Below are positions 1-10,256 of a stretch of DNA of 64,000 nucleotides, piece by piece; the stretch's first letter is position 1; each line of letters opens with the position of its first letter. Both the position numbers and the translations under genes were made by a program. The stretch comes from Cellulophaga algicola DSM 14237. GTDB lineage: Bacteria > Bacteroidota > Bacteroidia > Flavobacteriales > Flavobacteriaceae. The notes below the pieces were generated by a model. The model saw only the letters and a program-made list of their open reading frames with translations, did no database searches and was not told where the DNA came from. The DNA lies in NCBI RefSeq assembly GCF_000186265.1, contig NC_014934.1:4774001-4838000 (forward strand), read 5' to 3'.

Positions 1-118
1 CTGAATATAAGGAAATACAATGTTAAAGCCTTATAAACAAGTATTTCAGCTATTTAAGTCTTACTAACTTTAGTGTTTATTTAATCAATTTAGCTAGAAA
101 CCAGTGAAAAAAGCGTTT

Positions 119-172
119 GTTTACCGTTGTAACATTTGTAACATCACATAAATATTGTTTACAATGGTAAAC
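119..172. promoter_or_regulatory. Paired GTTTAC-N4-GTAAAC operator candidates at the XRE gene start
   Basis: A perfect inverted repeat GTTTAC-AATG-GTAAAC (157-172) overlaps the ATG at 164. A near copy, GTTTAC-CGTT-GTAACA (119-134), lies 38 bp upstream. Two-fold symmetric sites of this size at the gene's own start fit autoregulation by a dimeric HTH protein. The symmetry is seen directly; the function is inferred. Confidence 0.5.
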
Positions 173-622
173 TCAGAAGATTTTATTAAAAGACTAGAAA
201 AAATACTAGATTATTACGGATTGTCGGCAGCTGTTTTTGCAGATAAAGTATCTGTTCAACGCTCCGGTATATCTCATTTACTTTCTGGAAGAAACAAGCC
301 TAGTTTAGAATTTGTAATGAAAGTTGTAGACGCCTACCCTGAAGTTAACCTTTACTGGTTCTTAAACGGAAAGGGTACGTTTCCTCATAAACCTGAAAAG
401 CAAATTACTGCAACACCTCCTATACCAACCACACCTCCTCCAACTCCAGTGACGCCTGCTCAGAATCCTGTACCAGAAAAAGCTGAAGCAGCGCCTCCCG
501 CACCACAACTCCCTCTAGAATTCAAAGAAAAACTCATTGAAAAGAAAAGCAACGGAAAGAAGGTTATAGAAAAAGTTGTATTATTTTATGATGACGGAAG
601 TTTTGAAGCCTATCAAATTTGA
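164..622 (+). CDS. XRE-family helix-turn-helix regulator with proline-rich linker
   Basis: A short N-terminal Cro/C1-type helix-turn-helix (about residues 5-65, with FADKVSVQRSGISHLLSGR) is followed by a Pro/Thr-rich linker and a basic C-terminal segment. The open frame extends to a TTG at 155, but I chose the ATG at 164, which directly precedes the conserved HTH. This start lies inside a palindrome, GTTTACAATGGTAAAC (157-172), suggesting autorepression. It probably acts as a cytoplasmic DNA-binding protein; its targets are unknown. The family is common in flavobacteria, but I know of no assigned function. Confidence 0.85.
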   Translation: MVNSEDFIKRLEKILDYYGLSAAVFADKVSVQRSGISHLLSGRNKPSLEFVMKVVDAYPEVNLYWFLNGKGTFPHKPEKQITATPPIPTTPPPTPVTPAQNPVPEKAEAAPPAPQLPLEFKEKLIEKKSNGKKVIEKVVLFYDDGSFEAYQI

Positions 623-693
623 TCTGCAACAAACTCAACATTAAGAACGGTCTACTGTAGTACATCTCAACTAAATTTCTTTAATTTGCAGGT

Positions 694-1056
694 ATGAGAA
701 TTCGATTTTTTTTAGGGCTAATTATCGGCATCACTTTAGTGTCTTGCTACCAACCAGAACGCGATTGCAAACTTTTCAAAACGGGTGAATTTACTTTCGA
801 ATACATGGTAGATGGAGAAAAGAAGAATAGTACTTTTACAAGAACTGAGAAATATAGTATTGAGCGGTATGAGAACAAGGTAGACACTGCTACTGTTAGG
901 TGGCTAAGTGATTGCGAATTTATTTTAAACCCAAGCGACAACCAAACACCTATTCATTACAAAATACTATCCACCACAAAAGACGCTTACTTATTTGAGT
1001 ACGGGGTTGTTGGTAAAAAACAAAAATCTAAAGGAACTGCTACAAAAACTAACTAA
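694..1056 (+). CDS. Small conserved lipoprotein of unknown function
   Basis: The 120-residue product begins with a lipoprotein signal (hydrophobic stretch, then LVSC with the acylated Cys near residue 18). The mature part is small, polar and ends in a Lys/Thr-rich tail. Similar short proteins near the topoisomerase IV genes of flavobacteria are, to my recollection, often labelled 'DNA topoisomerase IV'. Nothing here resembles a topoisomerase, so I treat that label as a neighbourhood artefact. It probably sits in a membrane as a lipoprotein; its role is unknown. Confidence 0.7.
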   Translation: MRIRFFLGLIIGITLVSCYQPERDCKLFKTGEFTFEYMVDGEKKNSTFTRTEKYSIERYENKVDTATVRWLSDCEFILNPSDNQTPIHYKILSTTKDAYLFEYGVVGKKQKSKGTATKTN

Positions 1057-1752
1057 GAGCATTCAATTCCACTCAAAACCCCATAACACATTTTGTGTTT
1101 AAGTGTTTAATATCAAAGTAAATAGACTTGCATAGTTCTATTTAGCCATGAGTTTTATTACTTTTTTTTACTGAGAATTAAAGATCCGCAACAAAGACTT
1201 AATCTTCAACTTTTAAAACAAAAAATCTAAGGTTTTTTACAATTAGGCTTTATTTTCCTAATAACTTCCCTTTAAAAACTACAGACCAGTTAAAAGACAG
1301 ACTAGAGCTAGTTTTAAGCGCATATCCTGCATATTTATGCTTCGATAATAATAGTAATCACCCAAGCGCAAAAAACCCATTAAACCTTCTATTTTATTAA
1401 AAAAAAATGAAAGTATGGTCAAGTTGTATTATTTACAGATTTATTTTCTTTCTCCATAAGCCTAATCTAATAAACTACAGTAAATACGAATAAAGTAACC
1501 CTAATAATTTCAATATACTATTTAACAGCAATAGCGCTTCTTGCGTGCGCCTAGATGCAGCATCTACACTTAATATAAATATAGCTCTCCTTTTTCTTAT
1601 ATACAACCAAAACCTACGCTACAATTAAAAACATTGACATTTTTGATGGTTTTAAAATAACAGCCCTTAAATAACAATTTACTTTAGATATAAAAAAAAA
1701 GGACTCACATGAAATTTCATGTGAGTCCTTTTTTTATAAGAATATTTATAAA
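1057..1752. other. Gene-free AT-rich interval
   Basis: About 700 bp lie between the lipoprotein gene and the convergent hydroxylase gene. I found no tRNA and no open frame with a plausible start. Around 1250-1400 there is a stop-free stretch on the plus strand without a start codon, which may be chance or decayed coding sequence. The only clear element is the hairpin at its right end (1699-1735). Confidence 0.5.
1699..1735. terminator. Bidirectional intrinsic terminator
   Basis: A perfect palindrome (stem AAGGACTCACATGAA with its complement) is flanked by an A-run on the left and a T-run on the right, so it can terminate transcripts from either direction. It lies just past the stop of the minus-strand gene at 1753. 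Confidence 0.85.
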
Positions 1753-2712
1753 TTAGTTAGGCCTGGTATAGGCTACTTTTGAATCTTTACTTTCATGCTC
1801 TTTAAACAAGCGTTGTTGCTGTTTAACCGTCAATGTACTCCCATCATGACTCCAACCCGGAGGCCCAAAGATATACATTAACTTATGAGTTAATTTTGGT
1901 GTTTTTTTCATATCAGCCCATATATCCTTGAACTCGTGCGTAAGGATAACAATAGGATTGTTTGAGCTTGGCGCATGAATAACACCGTATTTTACATCAA
2001 TACTATCATCTAAAGGCAACCACGTACCAAACATTCTATCAAAAATATTTAAAAAACCTCCGTGGTTCTTATCCAAATACTCCACATTCTGGGCATGGTG
2101 TACTTGATGCATGGTATGTGTATTCATAAATCTCTCAAAAATACCAAGCTTAGGAAGTAAAACTGTATGAAGCTGGAATTGCCATAGCGCCTCTATTCCT
2201 AAACAAAAAACTACCATTTCTGGCTTAAACCCTATTGCAGGCATCCACATATAAAACAATGGTTTATACAAAAGTGTAAACCATCCATTACGTACCGCTG
2301 TTCCTAAATTGAAGTTATCTGACGAGTGATGCACAATATGTGCTGCCCATAATATTCTTATTTCATGATTAGCTCTATGAAACCAATAATACGTAAAGTC
2401 ATCCGCTAGCTGACAAAGCAACCATACATACCAAACATAACCAAAAGATTCATAGCCTAGAATATTTACATTTACGCCATTCACTGCAGGATTAAACAAC
2501 TCAAACACATACGTAAAAATTACGATGGCAGAAACAACTTTTAAAAGTGCCGCAAGTATCGCTGAACCTACGCCCATAAAACCACTTGCAAAAAGATCTT
2601 TCCAGTCGTACAAATCATGATGCTCTTCGTGATTTTTACTGTAGGTAAGTTCTAATAAAATAAAGATAATAAAGCACGGCGCACCGTAAACTAAAGGATT
2701 CGTTAATTCCAT
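1753..2712 (-). CDS. Fatty acid hydroxylase / sterol desaturase superfamily membrane protein
   Basis: The 319-residue integral membrane protein has several hydrophobic segments and the histidine boxes of the di-iron hydroxylase superfamily: HRANH, HIVHH and HQVHH, followed by NHGG. Family members insert oxygen into or desaturate lipid substrates at the inner membrane; the substrate here cannot be inferred. The gene stands alone, convergent with the preceding plus-strand gene and divergent in function from the mscL/parCE block upstream. A distant family member occurs at 48079-48954. Confidence 0.85.
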   Translation of the reverse strand: MELTNPLVYGAPCFIIFILLELTYSKNHEEHHDLYDWKDLFASGFMGVGSAILAALLKVVSAIVIFTYVFELFNPAVNGVNVNILGYESFGYVWYVWLLCQLADDFTYYWFHRANHEIRILWAAHIVHHSSDNFNLGTAVRNGWFTLLYKPLFYMWMPAIGFKPEMVVFCLGIEALWQFQLHTVLLPKLGIFERFMNTHTMHQVHHAQNVEYLDKNHGGFLNIFDRMFGTWLPLDDSIDVKYGVIHAPSSNNPIVILTHEFKDIWADMKKTPKLTHKLMYIFGPPGWSHDGSTLTVKQQQRLFKEHESKDSKVAYTRPN

Positions 2713-2788
2713 TTAAAAATTTTAATTTTTCAAAAGTACTACTATTCCTAATGAATGTAGACTTTGTTTAACATTTAAATTTTATGAC

Positions 2789-3214
2789 TCACTTTTTTTT
2801 AAGTAGTTCATTTTGCTCTTGCAGAAGTTTTTCCATACTCGATAAAAGCGCTATTTCCCTAGGCGTCTCTACATTCTTGTTCTTAGGGTCCTGGGCTTTA
2901 GTTTTAAATCTATTAAAGCCTTTTACGACAATAAAAATAGTAAACGCGACGATAACAAAGTCTATTAAGACCTCTACTAATTCCCCATAACCTATTGCTA
3001 CTTCGTCACTTGTACTTGTTGCAAGCCTTAAAATATACTTTTTCTCATGAAGATTTACACCATCCGTCAATAATGAAAGTGGCGGCATAATAATCTTTTT
3101 TACCAACACATTCACTACATTATTAAAAGCTGCTCCAATAATTACCCCAACAGCAATATCAATTAGATTACCTTTTATTGCAAAACTCTTAAACTCTTGG
3201 AAAAACTTTTTCAA
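2789..3214 (-). CDS. mscL: Large-conductance mechanosensitive channel
   Basis: This 141-residue inner membrane protein forms the pentameric channel that releases solutes on hypo-osmotic shock. Diagnostic features are the N-terminal FKSFAIKGNLIDIAVGVIIGAAF segment (first transmembrane helix, Gly/Ala-rich pore), the IIMPPLSLL turn, and a second hydrophobic helix near residues 80-100, followed by a charged C-terminal helix. Length matches the family. It lies 12 bp downstream of parC on the same strand and may be co-transcribed. Confidence 0.95.
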   Translation of the reverse strand: MKKFFQEFKSFAIKGNLIDIAVGVIIGAAFNNVVNVLVKKIIMPPLSLLTDGVNLHEKKYILRLATSTSDEVAIGYGELVEVLIDFVIVAFTIFIVVKGFNRFKTKAQDPKNKNVETPREIALLSSMEKLLQEQNELLKKK

Positions 3215-3226
3215 AGCGAATTCAAT

Positions 3227-5887
3227 TTAAAATAGTGAATCTGGAAAATCATCATCGTTCTCATTCTTTTTTGTTGGCGATGCTTCCGAATCTAAAGTTA
3301 TATTATCCTCTTCTTTAGCTGCGATAGCTACAGCAACTGTTTCTACTGGCTCCGGAGCTACATACGCTAAAGCCTCTAGGGCATCTACATTTTTAATCTT
3401 GTCTGCCGTAACTTGATTACCTAAAGCTTTTATTCCCTTAACTGCTATAAAATCTTCTACATCAATAGTTTGGTTAGGTTTTTGTTCTTTACCTCGTTGT
3501 TTAGAAAATTCTATTTCAAAAACAGGTCGCCAATCTGTAGAGACTATTTCTAAAACAGATTTAGGATGCTCCGATATAAATAATTCTTCTTTATTTTCAT
3601 TCTCTACCAAGAAACGTTTGATATAATAACGATCTTTTTCTCCTTCATAATAAACAGAAGACAAAGGTTTATTTGGAATCCATTTCTCCAAAACAATCAT
3701 ATCATCATCAAAATGTATGGTCATTTCAGGCAAGAAGGTTTTAACAAATCCTTTTTGAGTAATTACTAAAAGCCTATCTTCTCCTCTAAATTCCCCCAAC
3801 AATTCTCCTCTTGCATCAACATTTAAACGCCTTACAACATCATCAAACCAAATTTTACGAGGTTTTAAAGTAGAAACTCCTTTTTCTTTTAGTTCAATAC
3901 GTTTTATAGGATATTTTGTTACGATATTTCCTTTTGAGGCCCTGCCTTTTATCAAAATATCAGCAAAATCAATATCCCACTTTAACTTCTTAATACTACC
4001 CGCCTGACGCAATAAAACAGCTATTACTTCCGCCTCTCCGTTTGGATTCTCAGAAAAGTACAATACATCTGAATTAGCTGTACCATTCACTAAATCATAC
4101 ATTTTATCACGCGTTACTCCAGTAACATAGAATCTTTTAATATAACTAGGACCACCTTTACCATCTCTATAGACCATATTATAGATGGTACGTTTATCTT
4201 TTTTCTTAAATATGGCAACATGAATGATGTTTTTACCTACAAAAATCTTAGAGTCGACTTTTGTTATCATCATTTCTCCAGCTTTAGTCATGACAATAAT
4301 ATCATCTATATCACTGCAATCTCCAACATATTCATCGCGCTTCAATGAAGTACCTAAAAAGCCTTCTTCACGATTTACATATAATTTAGTATTTCTTATA
4401 GCTACTTTAGTAGCCTCAATATCATCAAATATTCTAATTTCTGATTTACGTTCGCGGTCTTTACCGTATTTTGACTTTAAGTTTTTGAAATAATCAATTG
4501 CAAATTCTATAATATGTGCTAAATGATTTTTTACTTCCGCAATTTTCTCTTCAAGACCATCTATAAGCTGTTGCGCTTTATCAATATCAAATTTTGAGAT
4601 ACGTTTTATACGAATCTCTGTTAATCGTGCTATATCTTCTTCTGTAACAGCCCGCTTAAGATGCTTAATGTACGGCTTTAAACCATCATCAATAGCTTTA
4701 ATAACACCTTCCCACGTCTCTTGCTCTTCAATATCTCGATAAATACGATTTTCTATAAAAATACGCTCTAAAGACGCAAAATGCCATTGCTCTTCAAGCT
4801 CTCTTAATTGCACTTCCAACTCTGCCCTTAACAATTCTACTGTATAATCCGTAGAACGCTGCAACATTTCTGTAACTCCAATAAATAAAGGCTTATTATC
4901 TTCAATGATACACCCTAAAGGTGAAATTGAAGATTCACACGCTGTAAAAGCATACAAGGCATCAATAGTTTTATCTGGCGATAAACCAGAAGGTAGATGT
5001 ATTAAAATTTCAACATCTGCCGCTGTATTATCTTCAATTTTACGAACTCTTATTTTACCTTTTTCATTTGCTTTTAAGATAGAATCTATTAAAGAAGAAG
5101 TGTTAGTACCATAAGGTATCTCATTAATAACCAGTGTACTTTTATCTAATTGTGATATCTTTGCTCTAACTCTTATTTTCCCCCCTCTAATTCCGTCATT
5201 ATAGTTACTAACATCTATAATTCCTGAAGTTGGAAAGTCTGGAAAAATGGTGAATTTCTGACCTTTCAAATGTTTTATCGAAGAATCTATTAATTCAATA
5301 AAGTTATGCGGCAGTACTTTTGTAGATAAACCTACTGCAATACCTTCTGCTCCCTGTGCCAAAAGCAATGGAAACTTAACCGGTAGATTTGTAGGTTCTT
5401 TTTTTCGACCATCATAAGAAGATTGCCATGCAGTAATTTTTGGACTAAAAACAACTTCCAATGCAAATTTAGACAAGCGCGCTTCAATATAACGCGAAGC
5501 CGCAGCACTATCCCCAGTAAGAATGTTACCCCAGTTTCCCTGTGTATCTATCAGTAAATCTTTTTGGCCAATTTGCACCATAGCATCCGCAATACTAGCA
5601 TCCCCATGTGGGTGATACTGCATCGTGTGCCCTACTACATTCGCTACTTTGTTATAACGCCCATCATCTAATTCCTTTAAGGCATGCATAATACGTCTTT
5701 GAACTGGCTTAAAACCATCTTCAATTGCCGGTACTGCACGCTCTAAAATTACATAAGAGGCATAATCTAAGAACCAATCCTTATACATTCCTGTAACTTT
5801 CGTTAAAGAATCTTGGGTATTTTCTTGGTTCTCTTGGTTATCCTGAGGCTCTAAATGTTCTTCGTTAAGCTCTTCATTCTCTTCCAT
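3227..5887 (-). CDS. parC: DNA topoisomerase IV subunit A
   Basis: The breakage-reunion subunit of the type IIA topoisomerase that decatenates daughter chromosomes. It contains the QRRIMHAL and HPHGD segments and the active-site Tyr in AAASRYIEARLS (near residue 130), a long coiled region, then C-terminal beta-pinwheel repeats. No GyrA box was seen, and parE lies immediately upstream (31 bp), so ParC is preferred over GyrA. Acidic N- and C-terminal tails are present. The residue corresponding to the quinolone-contact Ser after HPHGD is Ala. Confidence 0.93.
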   Translation of the reverse strand: MEENEELNEEHLEPQDNQENQENTQDSLTKVTGMYKDWFLDYASYVILERAVPAIEDGFKPVQRRIMHALKELDDGRYNKVANVVGHTMQYHPHGDASIADAMVQIGQKDLLIDTQGNWGNILTGDSAAASRYIEARLSKFALEVVFSPKITAWQSSYDGRKKEPTNLPVKFPLLLAQGAEGIAVGLSTKVLPHNFIELIDSSIKHLKGQKFTIFPDFPTSGIIDVSNYNDGIRGGKIRVRAKISQLDKSTLVINEIPYGTNTSSLIDSILKANEKGKIRVRKIEDNTAADVEILIHLPSGLSPDKTIDALYAFTACESSISPLGCIIEDNKPLFIGVTEMLQRSTDYTVELLRAELEVQLRELEEQWHFASLERIFIENRIYRDIEEQETWEGVIKAIDDGLKPYIKHLKRAVTEEDIARLTEIRIKRISKFDIDKAQQLIDGLEEKIAEVKNHLAHIIEFAIDYFKNLKSKYGKDRERKSEIRIFDDIEATKVAIRNTKLYVNREEGFLGTSLKRDEYVGDCSDIDDIIVMTKAGEMMITKVDSKIFVGKNIIHVAIFKKKDKRTIYNMVYRDGKGGPSYIKRFYVTGVTRDKMYDLVNGTANSDVLYFSENPNGEAEVIAVLLRQAGSIKKLKWDIDFADILIKGRASKGNIVTKYPIKRIELKEKGVSTLKPRKIWFDDVVRRLNVDARGELLGEFRGEDRLLVITQKGFVKTFLPEMTIHFDDDMIVLEKWIPNKPLSSVYYEGEKDRYYIKRFLVENENKEELFISEHPKSVLEIVSTDWRPVFEIEFSKQRGKEQKPNQTIDVEDFIAVKGIKALGNQVTADKIKNVDALEALAYVAPEPVETVAVAIAAKEEDNITLDSEASPTKKNENDDDFPDSLF

Positions 5888-5918
5888 GCAGAAAGAATCG
5901 TATTATTTTGGTTTATAA

Positions 5919-7775
5919 TTAGTTATCCTCTATAAGGTCTAACTCTACTTTAAGATTTTCTATAATAAATTTTTGGCGGTCTGGAGTGTTTTTACCCATA
6001 TAAAACTCCAATAAGGACTCTATAGACATATTCTTATCTAACATCACTGGCTCTAAACGAATGTCTTCACCGATGAAATGCTGAAACTCATCTGGAGAAA
6101 TTTCACCTAAGCCTTTAAATCGGGTAATTTCTGGTTTACCAGACAATGCTTCCATTGCCGCTTTTTTCTCCTCCGGACTATAGCAATAAAATGTTTGCTT
6201 CTTATTTCTAACTCTAAATAAGGGTGTCTGTAAAATATACAGGTGATTCTCTTTTATCAACTCAGGAAAAAACTGCAAGAAAAATGTAATTAATAGCAAG
6301 CGAATGTGCATCCCATCAACATCGGCATCTGTTGCTATTACAATTTTATTGTAACGCAAATCTTCCATTGAATCTTCAATATTCAGTGCCGCTTGCAATA
6401 AGTTAAATTCCTCGTTTTCATAAACGATTTTTTTACTCATCCCGTAGGAGTTCAATGGCTTACCTCTAAGACTAAATACAGCTTGTGTATTTACATCCCG
6501 AGACTTCGTTATTGATCCAGAAGCAGAATCTCCCTCTGTAATAAACAAAGTACTTTCTAAATACCTATTATTTTTAATATCTGCCAAATGTACCCGACAA
6601 TCGCGTAGTTTTTTATTATGTAAATTCGATTTTTTAGCTCTATCTCTTGCTAGCTTACGAATACCAGAAAGATCTTTACGTTCTTTCTCTGCCTGCATAA
6701 TTTTACGTTGCAGCTTTTCTGCGGTGTCTGGATTTTTATGAAGGTAATTATCAAGCTTAGTACCTATAAAATCATTGATATATGTTCTTACGGTTGGAAA
6801 CTCTCCTCCCATATCCGTAGAACCTAGTTTTGTTTTTGTTTGACTCTCGAAAACAGGTTCCATTACTTTAATTGCTATTGCAGAAATAATAGATTTCCGG
6901 ATATCAGATGCATCATAAGATTTACCATAGAAATCACGAATAGTTTTCGCTATCGCTTCTCTAAATGCTGACTGGTGCGTACCACCCTGCGTAGTATGTT
7001 GTCCGTTTACAAAGGAATGATACTCTTCACTATATTGAGTTTTACTATGTGTTATTGCAACTTCTATGTCATCACCTTTTAAATGAATAATTGGATACAA
7101 CATATCTTCCATGTTGTTATTATCCTCCAAAAGATCTTTTAGTCCGTTTTCAGAAAAGAATTTTTCACCATTAAAAACAATAGTCAACCCTGGATTTAGA
7201 TAAACATAATTTTTGAGCATTCGCTCTATATACTCGTTACGATACTTATATTTTTTAAATATTACTTCATCTGGGATAAAAGAAACTTTTGTTCCTTTTC
7301 TTTTTGAAGTTTCTCCCGGACCTTCTTCTTGCACCAAATTTCCTTGATGAAATTCGGCCGTCTTTAATTGATTATCCCTAGAAGACTCCACTTTAAAGAA
7401 GGTAGACAAAGCATTTACTGCCTTGGTACCCACCCCGTTTAGTCCTACAGATTTCTTAAAGGCGCGCGAATCATACTTACCTCCAGTATTCATTTTAGAC
7501 ACTACATCTACCACTTTACCTAAGGGAATACCACGACCATAATCACGAACAGAAACTAGATTATCTTTAATAGAGATATCTATAGTTCTACCTGAACCCA
7601 TTACAAATTCATCAATACAGTTATCTACTACTTCTTTCAATAAAATATAAATACCATCATCTGCAGAAGAACCATCGCCTAACTTCCCGATATACATACC
7701 AGGTCGCATACGAATATGCTCTTTCCAATCGAGTGAACGGATATTATCTTCTGTATAATCTGTATTTTCTGACAT
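5919..7775 (-). CDS. parE: DNA topoisomerase IV subunit B
   Basis: The ATPase subunit partnering ParC. The N-terminal GHKL fold shows EVVDNCIDE (catalytic Glu and Mg-binding Asn), DYGRGIP and [13 protein letters not shown]. The Toprim domain shows [11 protein letters not shown] and [12 protein letters not shown] (acidic metal ligands). The C-terminus ends in the RFKGLGE motif and a short tail. Its 618 residues fit ParE and are shorter than typical GyrB. It is the first gene of a parE-parC-mscL run on the minus strand. Confidence 0.95.
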   Translation of the reverse strand: MSENTDYTEDNIRSLDWKEHIRMRPGMYIGKLGDGSSADDGIYILLKEVVDNCIDEFVMGSGRTIDISIKDNLVSVRDYGRGIPLGKVVDVVSKMNTGGKYDSRAFKKSVGLNGVGTKAVNALSTFFKVESSRDNQLKTAEFHQGNLVQEEGPGETSKRKGTKVSFIPDEVIFKKYKYRNEYIERMLKNYVYLNPGLTIVFNGEKFFSENGLKDLLEDNNNMEDMLYPIIHLKGDDIEVAITHSKTQYSEEYHSFVNGQHTTQGGTHQSAFREAIAKTIRDFYGKSYDASDIRKSIISAIAIKVMEPVFESQTKTKLGSTDMGGEFPTVRTYINDFIGTKLDNYLHKNPDTAEKLQRKIMQAEKERKDLSGIRKLARDRAKKSNLHNKKLRDCRVHLADIKNNRYLESTLFITEGDSASGSITKSRDVNTQAVFSLRGKPLNSYGMSKKIVYENEEFNLLQAALNIEDSMEDLRYNKIVIATDADVDGMHIRLLLITFFLQFFPELIKENHLYILQTPLFRVRNKKQTFYCYSPEEKKAAMEALSGKPEITRFKGLGEISPDEFQHFIGEDIRLEPVMLDKNMSIESLLEFYMGKNTPDRQKFIIENLKVELDLIEDN

Positions 7776-7951
7776 GATTGGGGTTTCTTCGAAAGTGTTG
7801 CTAATATAACAAGTGTAATTGAAAGATGAAACATCCTGAAACGAAAGTAATCAACAATAGCAAATTAGTTTTTGTTGATAGGTCATAATTTCAAAATATA
7901 TCAAACGAATTTTGCTTTTTACAAAACATACATAAGCTACAATATACAACT

Positions 7952-8863
7952 TTAAACCTCGCTATTTTTACGTTTATTAAAGGCAACCAAAGTTACACCA
8001 AAAAGAACTACGCACATACCTATTGACTGTAAGAAAGTAACCCGTTCATCTAAAAAAACAAAAGCTAACAAAATTGTTGCTACTGGTCCTAAGCTTCCAA
8101 ATATAGAAAATGTTGAAGCCCCTAGACGCTCAATTGCTGCCGAAACCAAAAAAGAAGGAATTAAGGTACAAAAAATGGCCATTGTTAAACCTAAATAATA
8201 GACTTCTTTAGGATAATCAAAAAAGTTATAATCGCCTTTAATTAAAAAATGAATGATTACAACGATAGTAGATACAATCATTGCATACGAAGTAAATTGG
8301 AGTGTTCCAAACTTTGGAATTAACCAACCGCTGCCTACCAAATAGGATGCATAGGTAATTGCGCTAAACAAAATTAGACACCCGCCAAAAATTGTTCCCT
8401 CTCCCTTTAGACCTATTTCATCCCAGAAAGCGACTATGACCCCTAAATACGTGATTATAAGTGCTATTAATTGGTTTCTACTTAACTTCTTTTTAAAAAA
8501 CACCCATGAAATAAGCACAACTATCGTAGGGTATATAAAAAGTATAATTCGTTCTAAACCAGCTTTAATATACTGTAAACCTATAAAATCAAACAAACTA
8601 GCCAAATAGTAGCCTATAAACCCGAAGAAAACCAACCAAAACCAATCAATTTTCTTTATTATTTCTAGATGTGCTGGTTTTTTCCAAAACGCTATAACTA
8701 AATAGAATGGTAATGAAAATACCATTCTAAAAAGTAATAGTGTTAGATAATCTATATGGTATTGATAGGCAAGCTTTACAATTACTGCTTTAGCAGAAAA
8801 TAGAATAACTCCTAAAATTGCAAATACACCCCCTAACCTACTTGCCGATGAATTCTTGAACAT
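7952..8863 (-). CDS. EamA-family (DMT superfamily) exporter
   Basis: The 303-residue polytopic protein has about ten hydrophobic helices arranged as two EamA repeats (roughly residues 10-145 and 155-295), the second ending in GPVATILLAFVFLDERVT, a typical repeat signature. Such carriers usually export amino acids or other metabolites; the substrate is unknown. It is a single gene between parE and ychF, with no operon partner. Confidence 0.85.
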   Translation of the reverse strand: MFKNSSASRLGGVFAILGVILFSAKAVIVKLAYQYHIDYLTLLLFRMVFSLPFYLVIAFWKKPAHLEIIKKIDWFWLVFFGFIGYYLASLFDFIGLQYIKAGLERIILFIYPTIVVLISWVFFKKKLSRNQLIALIITYLGVIVAFWDEIGLKGEGTIFGGCLILFSAITYASYLVGSGWLIPKFGTLQFTSYAMIVSTIVVIIHFLIKGDYNFFDYPKEVYYLGLTMAIFCTLIPSFLVSAAIERLGASTFSIFGSLGPVATILLAFVFLDERVTFLQSIGMCVVLFGVTLVAFNKRKNSEV

Positions 8864-8940
8864 CTAAACAAATTTAAAAAGACGCATCTGTTCTAAACTT
8901 ACTTAGCTTAACAAAATACGATACCCAAAAAAATAATGGT

Positions 8941-10035
8941 TTAAACGTTAAATCTAAAGTGCATTACATCACCATCTTTAACAATGTACTCTTTACCTTC
9001 TACGCGCATCTTACCCGCTTCTTTTACTTTAGCTTCACTACCATGAGCTACATAATCATCATATGCAATAACTTCTGCACGGATAAATCCTTTCTCAAAA
9101 TCGGTATGGATAACTCCTGCCGCTTGTGGTGCAGTAGCTCCTACAGGAATAGTCCAAGCCCGAACCTCTTTAACTCCTGCTGTAAAATAAGTTTCTAAAT
9201 TTAGAAGTTTATAAGCTCCTCTAATTAATTTACCAGAACCAGGTTCTGAAAGTCCTAAATCTTCTAAAAACATCTGGCGTTCTTCATAAGTTTCTAGTTC
9301 CGTAATATCTGCTTCTGTTCCTACCGCTAAGAAAATTACTTCTGCATTTTCATGGGCCACCGCTGCTTTTACTTTTTCAACATAAGCATTTCCGTCAACA
9401 GCACTTTCTTCATTTACATTACAAACATACATTACCGGCTTATCTGTAATAAACTGTAGTGGATGAACAAATTCTTTACGATCTTCTTTTGCAATTTCAA
9501 TTGCTCTAACAGAAGTACCTTCCTCAAGCCCTTTTTTAACGGCTAATAAAACCGCTTCTTCTTTCTGCGCTTCTTTATTTCCTGTTTTAGCAGCTCTTTT
9601 TACTTTCTCAAGTTTTTTATCTACAGTTTCCAAATCTTTCAACTGCAACTCCATGTCAATCGTTTCTTTATCCCTTATTGGATCTACAGAACCATCAACA
9701 TGTACAATATTATCATCATCAAAACAACGTAAAACATGCAAAATAGCATCTGTTTCACGGATATTCCCTAAAAACTGATTTCCTAAACCTTCTCCTTTAC
9801 TTGCTCCCTTAACTAAACCCGCAATATCTACAATATCTACAGTAGCAGGTAATACACGCTCTGGATCTACTAATTCTTCTAATTTTTGTAATCTAGGATC
9901 TGGAACATTCACCACACCTATATTTGGTTCTATCGTACAAAATGGAAAATTAGCACTTTGTGCTTTTGCATTCGATAAACAATTAAATAGTGTGGATTTC
10001 CCCACGTTTGGTAACCCTACGATTCCTGCTTTCAT
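8941..10035 (-). CDS. ychF: Redox-responsive ATPase YchF (Obg-family)
   Basis: The 364-residue cytoplasmic P-loop NTPase has GLPNVGKST (P-loop), [13 protein letters not shown] (switch II) and a base-recognition motif NVNEES in place of NKxD, which fits YchF's known preference for ATP. A central coiled-coil (about 130-175) and a C-terminal TGS domain (about 280-364) follow. YchF binds ribosomes and is linked to oxidative stress responses. It is divergently transcribed from the ECF sigma gene. Confidence 0.95.
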   Translation of the reverse strand: MKAGIVGLPNVGKSTLFNCLSNAKAQSANFPFCTIEPNIGVVNVPDPRLQKLEELVDPERVLPATVDIVDIAGLVKGASKGEGLGNQFLGNIRETDAILHVLRCFDDDNIVHVDGSVDPIRDKETIDMELQLKDLETVDKKLEKVKRAAKTGNKEAQKEEAVLLAVKKGLEEGTSVRAIEIAKEDRKEFVHPLQFITDKPVMYVCNVNEESAVDGNAYVEKVKAAVAHENAEVIFLAVGTEADITELETYEERQMFLEDLGLSEPGSGKLIRGAYKLLNLETYFTAGVKEVRAWTIPVGATAPQAAGVIHTDFEKGFIRAEVIAYDDYVAHGSEAKVKEAGKMRVEGKEYIVKDGDVMHFRFNV

Positions 10036-10190
10036 CAGTTCTTTATTTTAAGAAAGTGCAAATATAATCTTTACCATTAAATATAAACACTACAACTGAT
10101 ATTAAAGAAAATTAAAAATAAAGTTGATTATACCTATAAAACTGTAATTATTTAACCTCTTAAATCATAAATAATCAATTATTTTACTAA

Positions 10191-10236
10191 TTTAACCTTT
10201 TTTTAACCTTTTTTTAACCTTAATGTTATACTTTTA
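10191..10236 (+). promoter_or_regulatory. Phased TTTAACC repeats and -7 box upstream of ECF sigma
   Basis: TTTAACC occurs at 10191, 10202 and 10213, an exact 11-bp period (about one helical turn), with another copy at 10151. A TAnnTTTA box (TACTTTTA, 10229-10236) follows nine bases after the last repeat, 20 bp before the ATG at 10257. The repeats lie over the likely -33 region, so a regulator binding one face of the helix is plausible. Confidence 0.5.
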
Positions 10237-10256
10237 AAATCTAACAAAATATTTTT

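Noticed and set aside
1250-1400. Stop-free plus-strand stretch in the first intergenic region
   Set aside because: No start codon, no similarity recognised and composition like the surrounding noncoding DNA.
4224-5114. Plus-strand open frames inside parC
   Set aside because: They are antisense shadows of a strongly conserved gene, with no family features or upstream signals.
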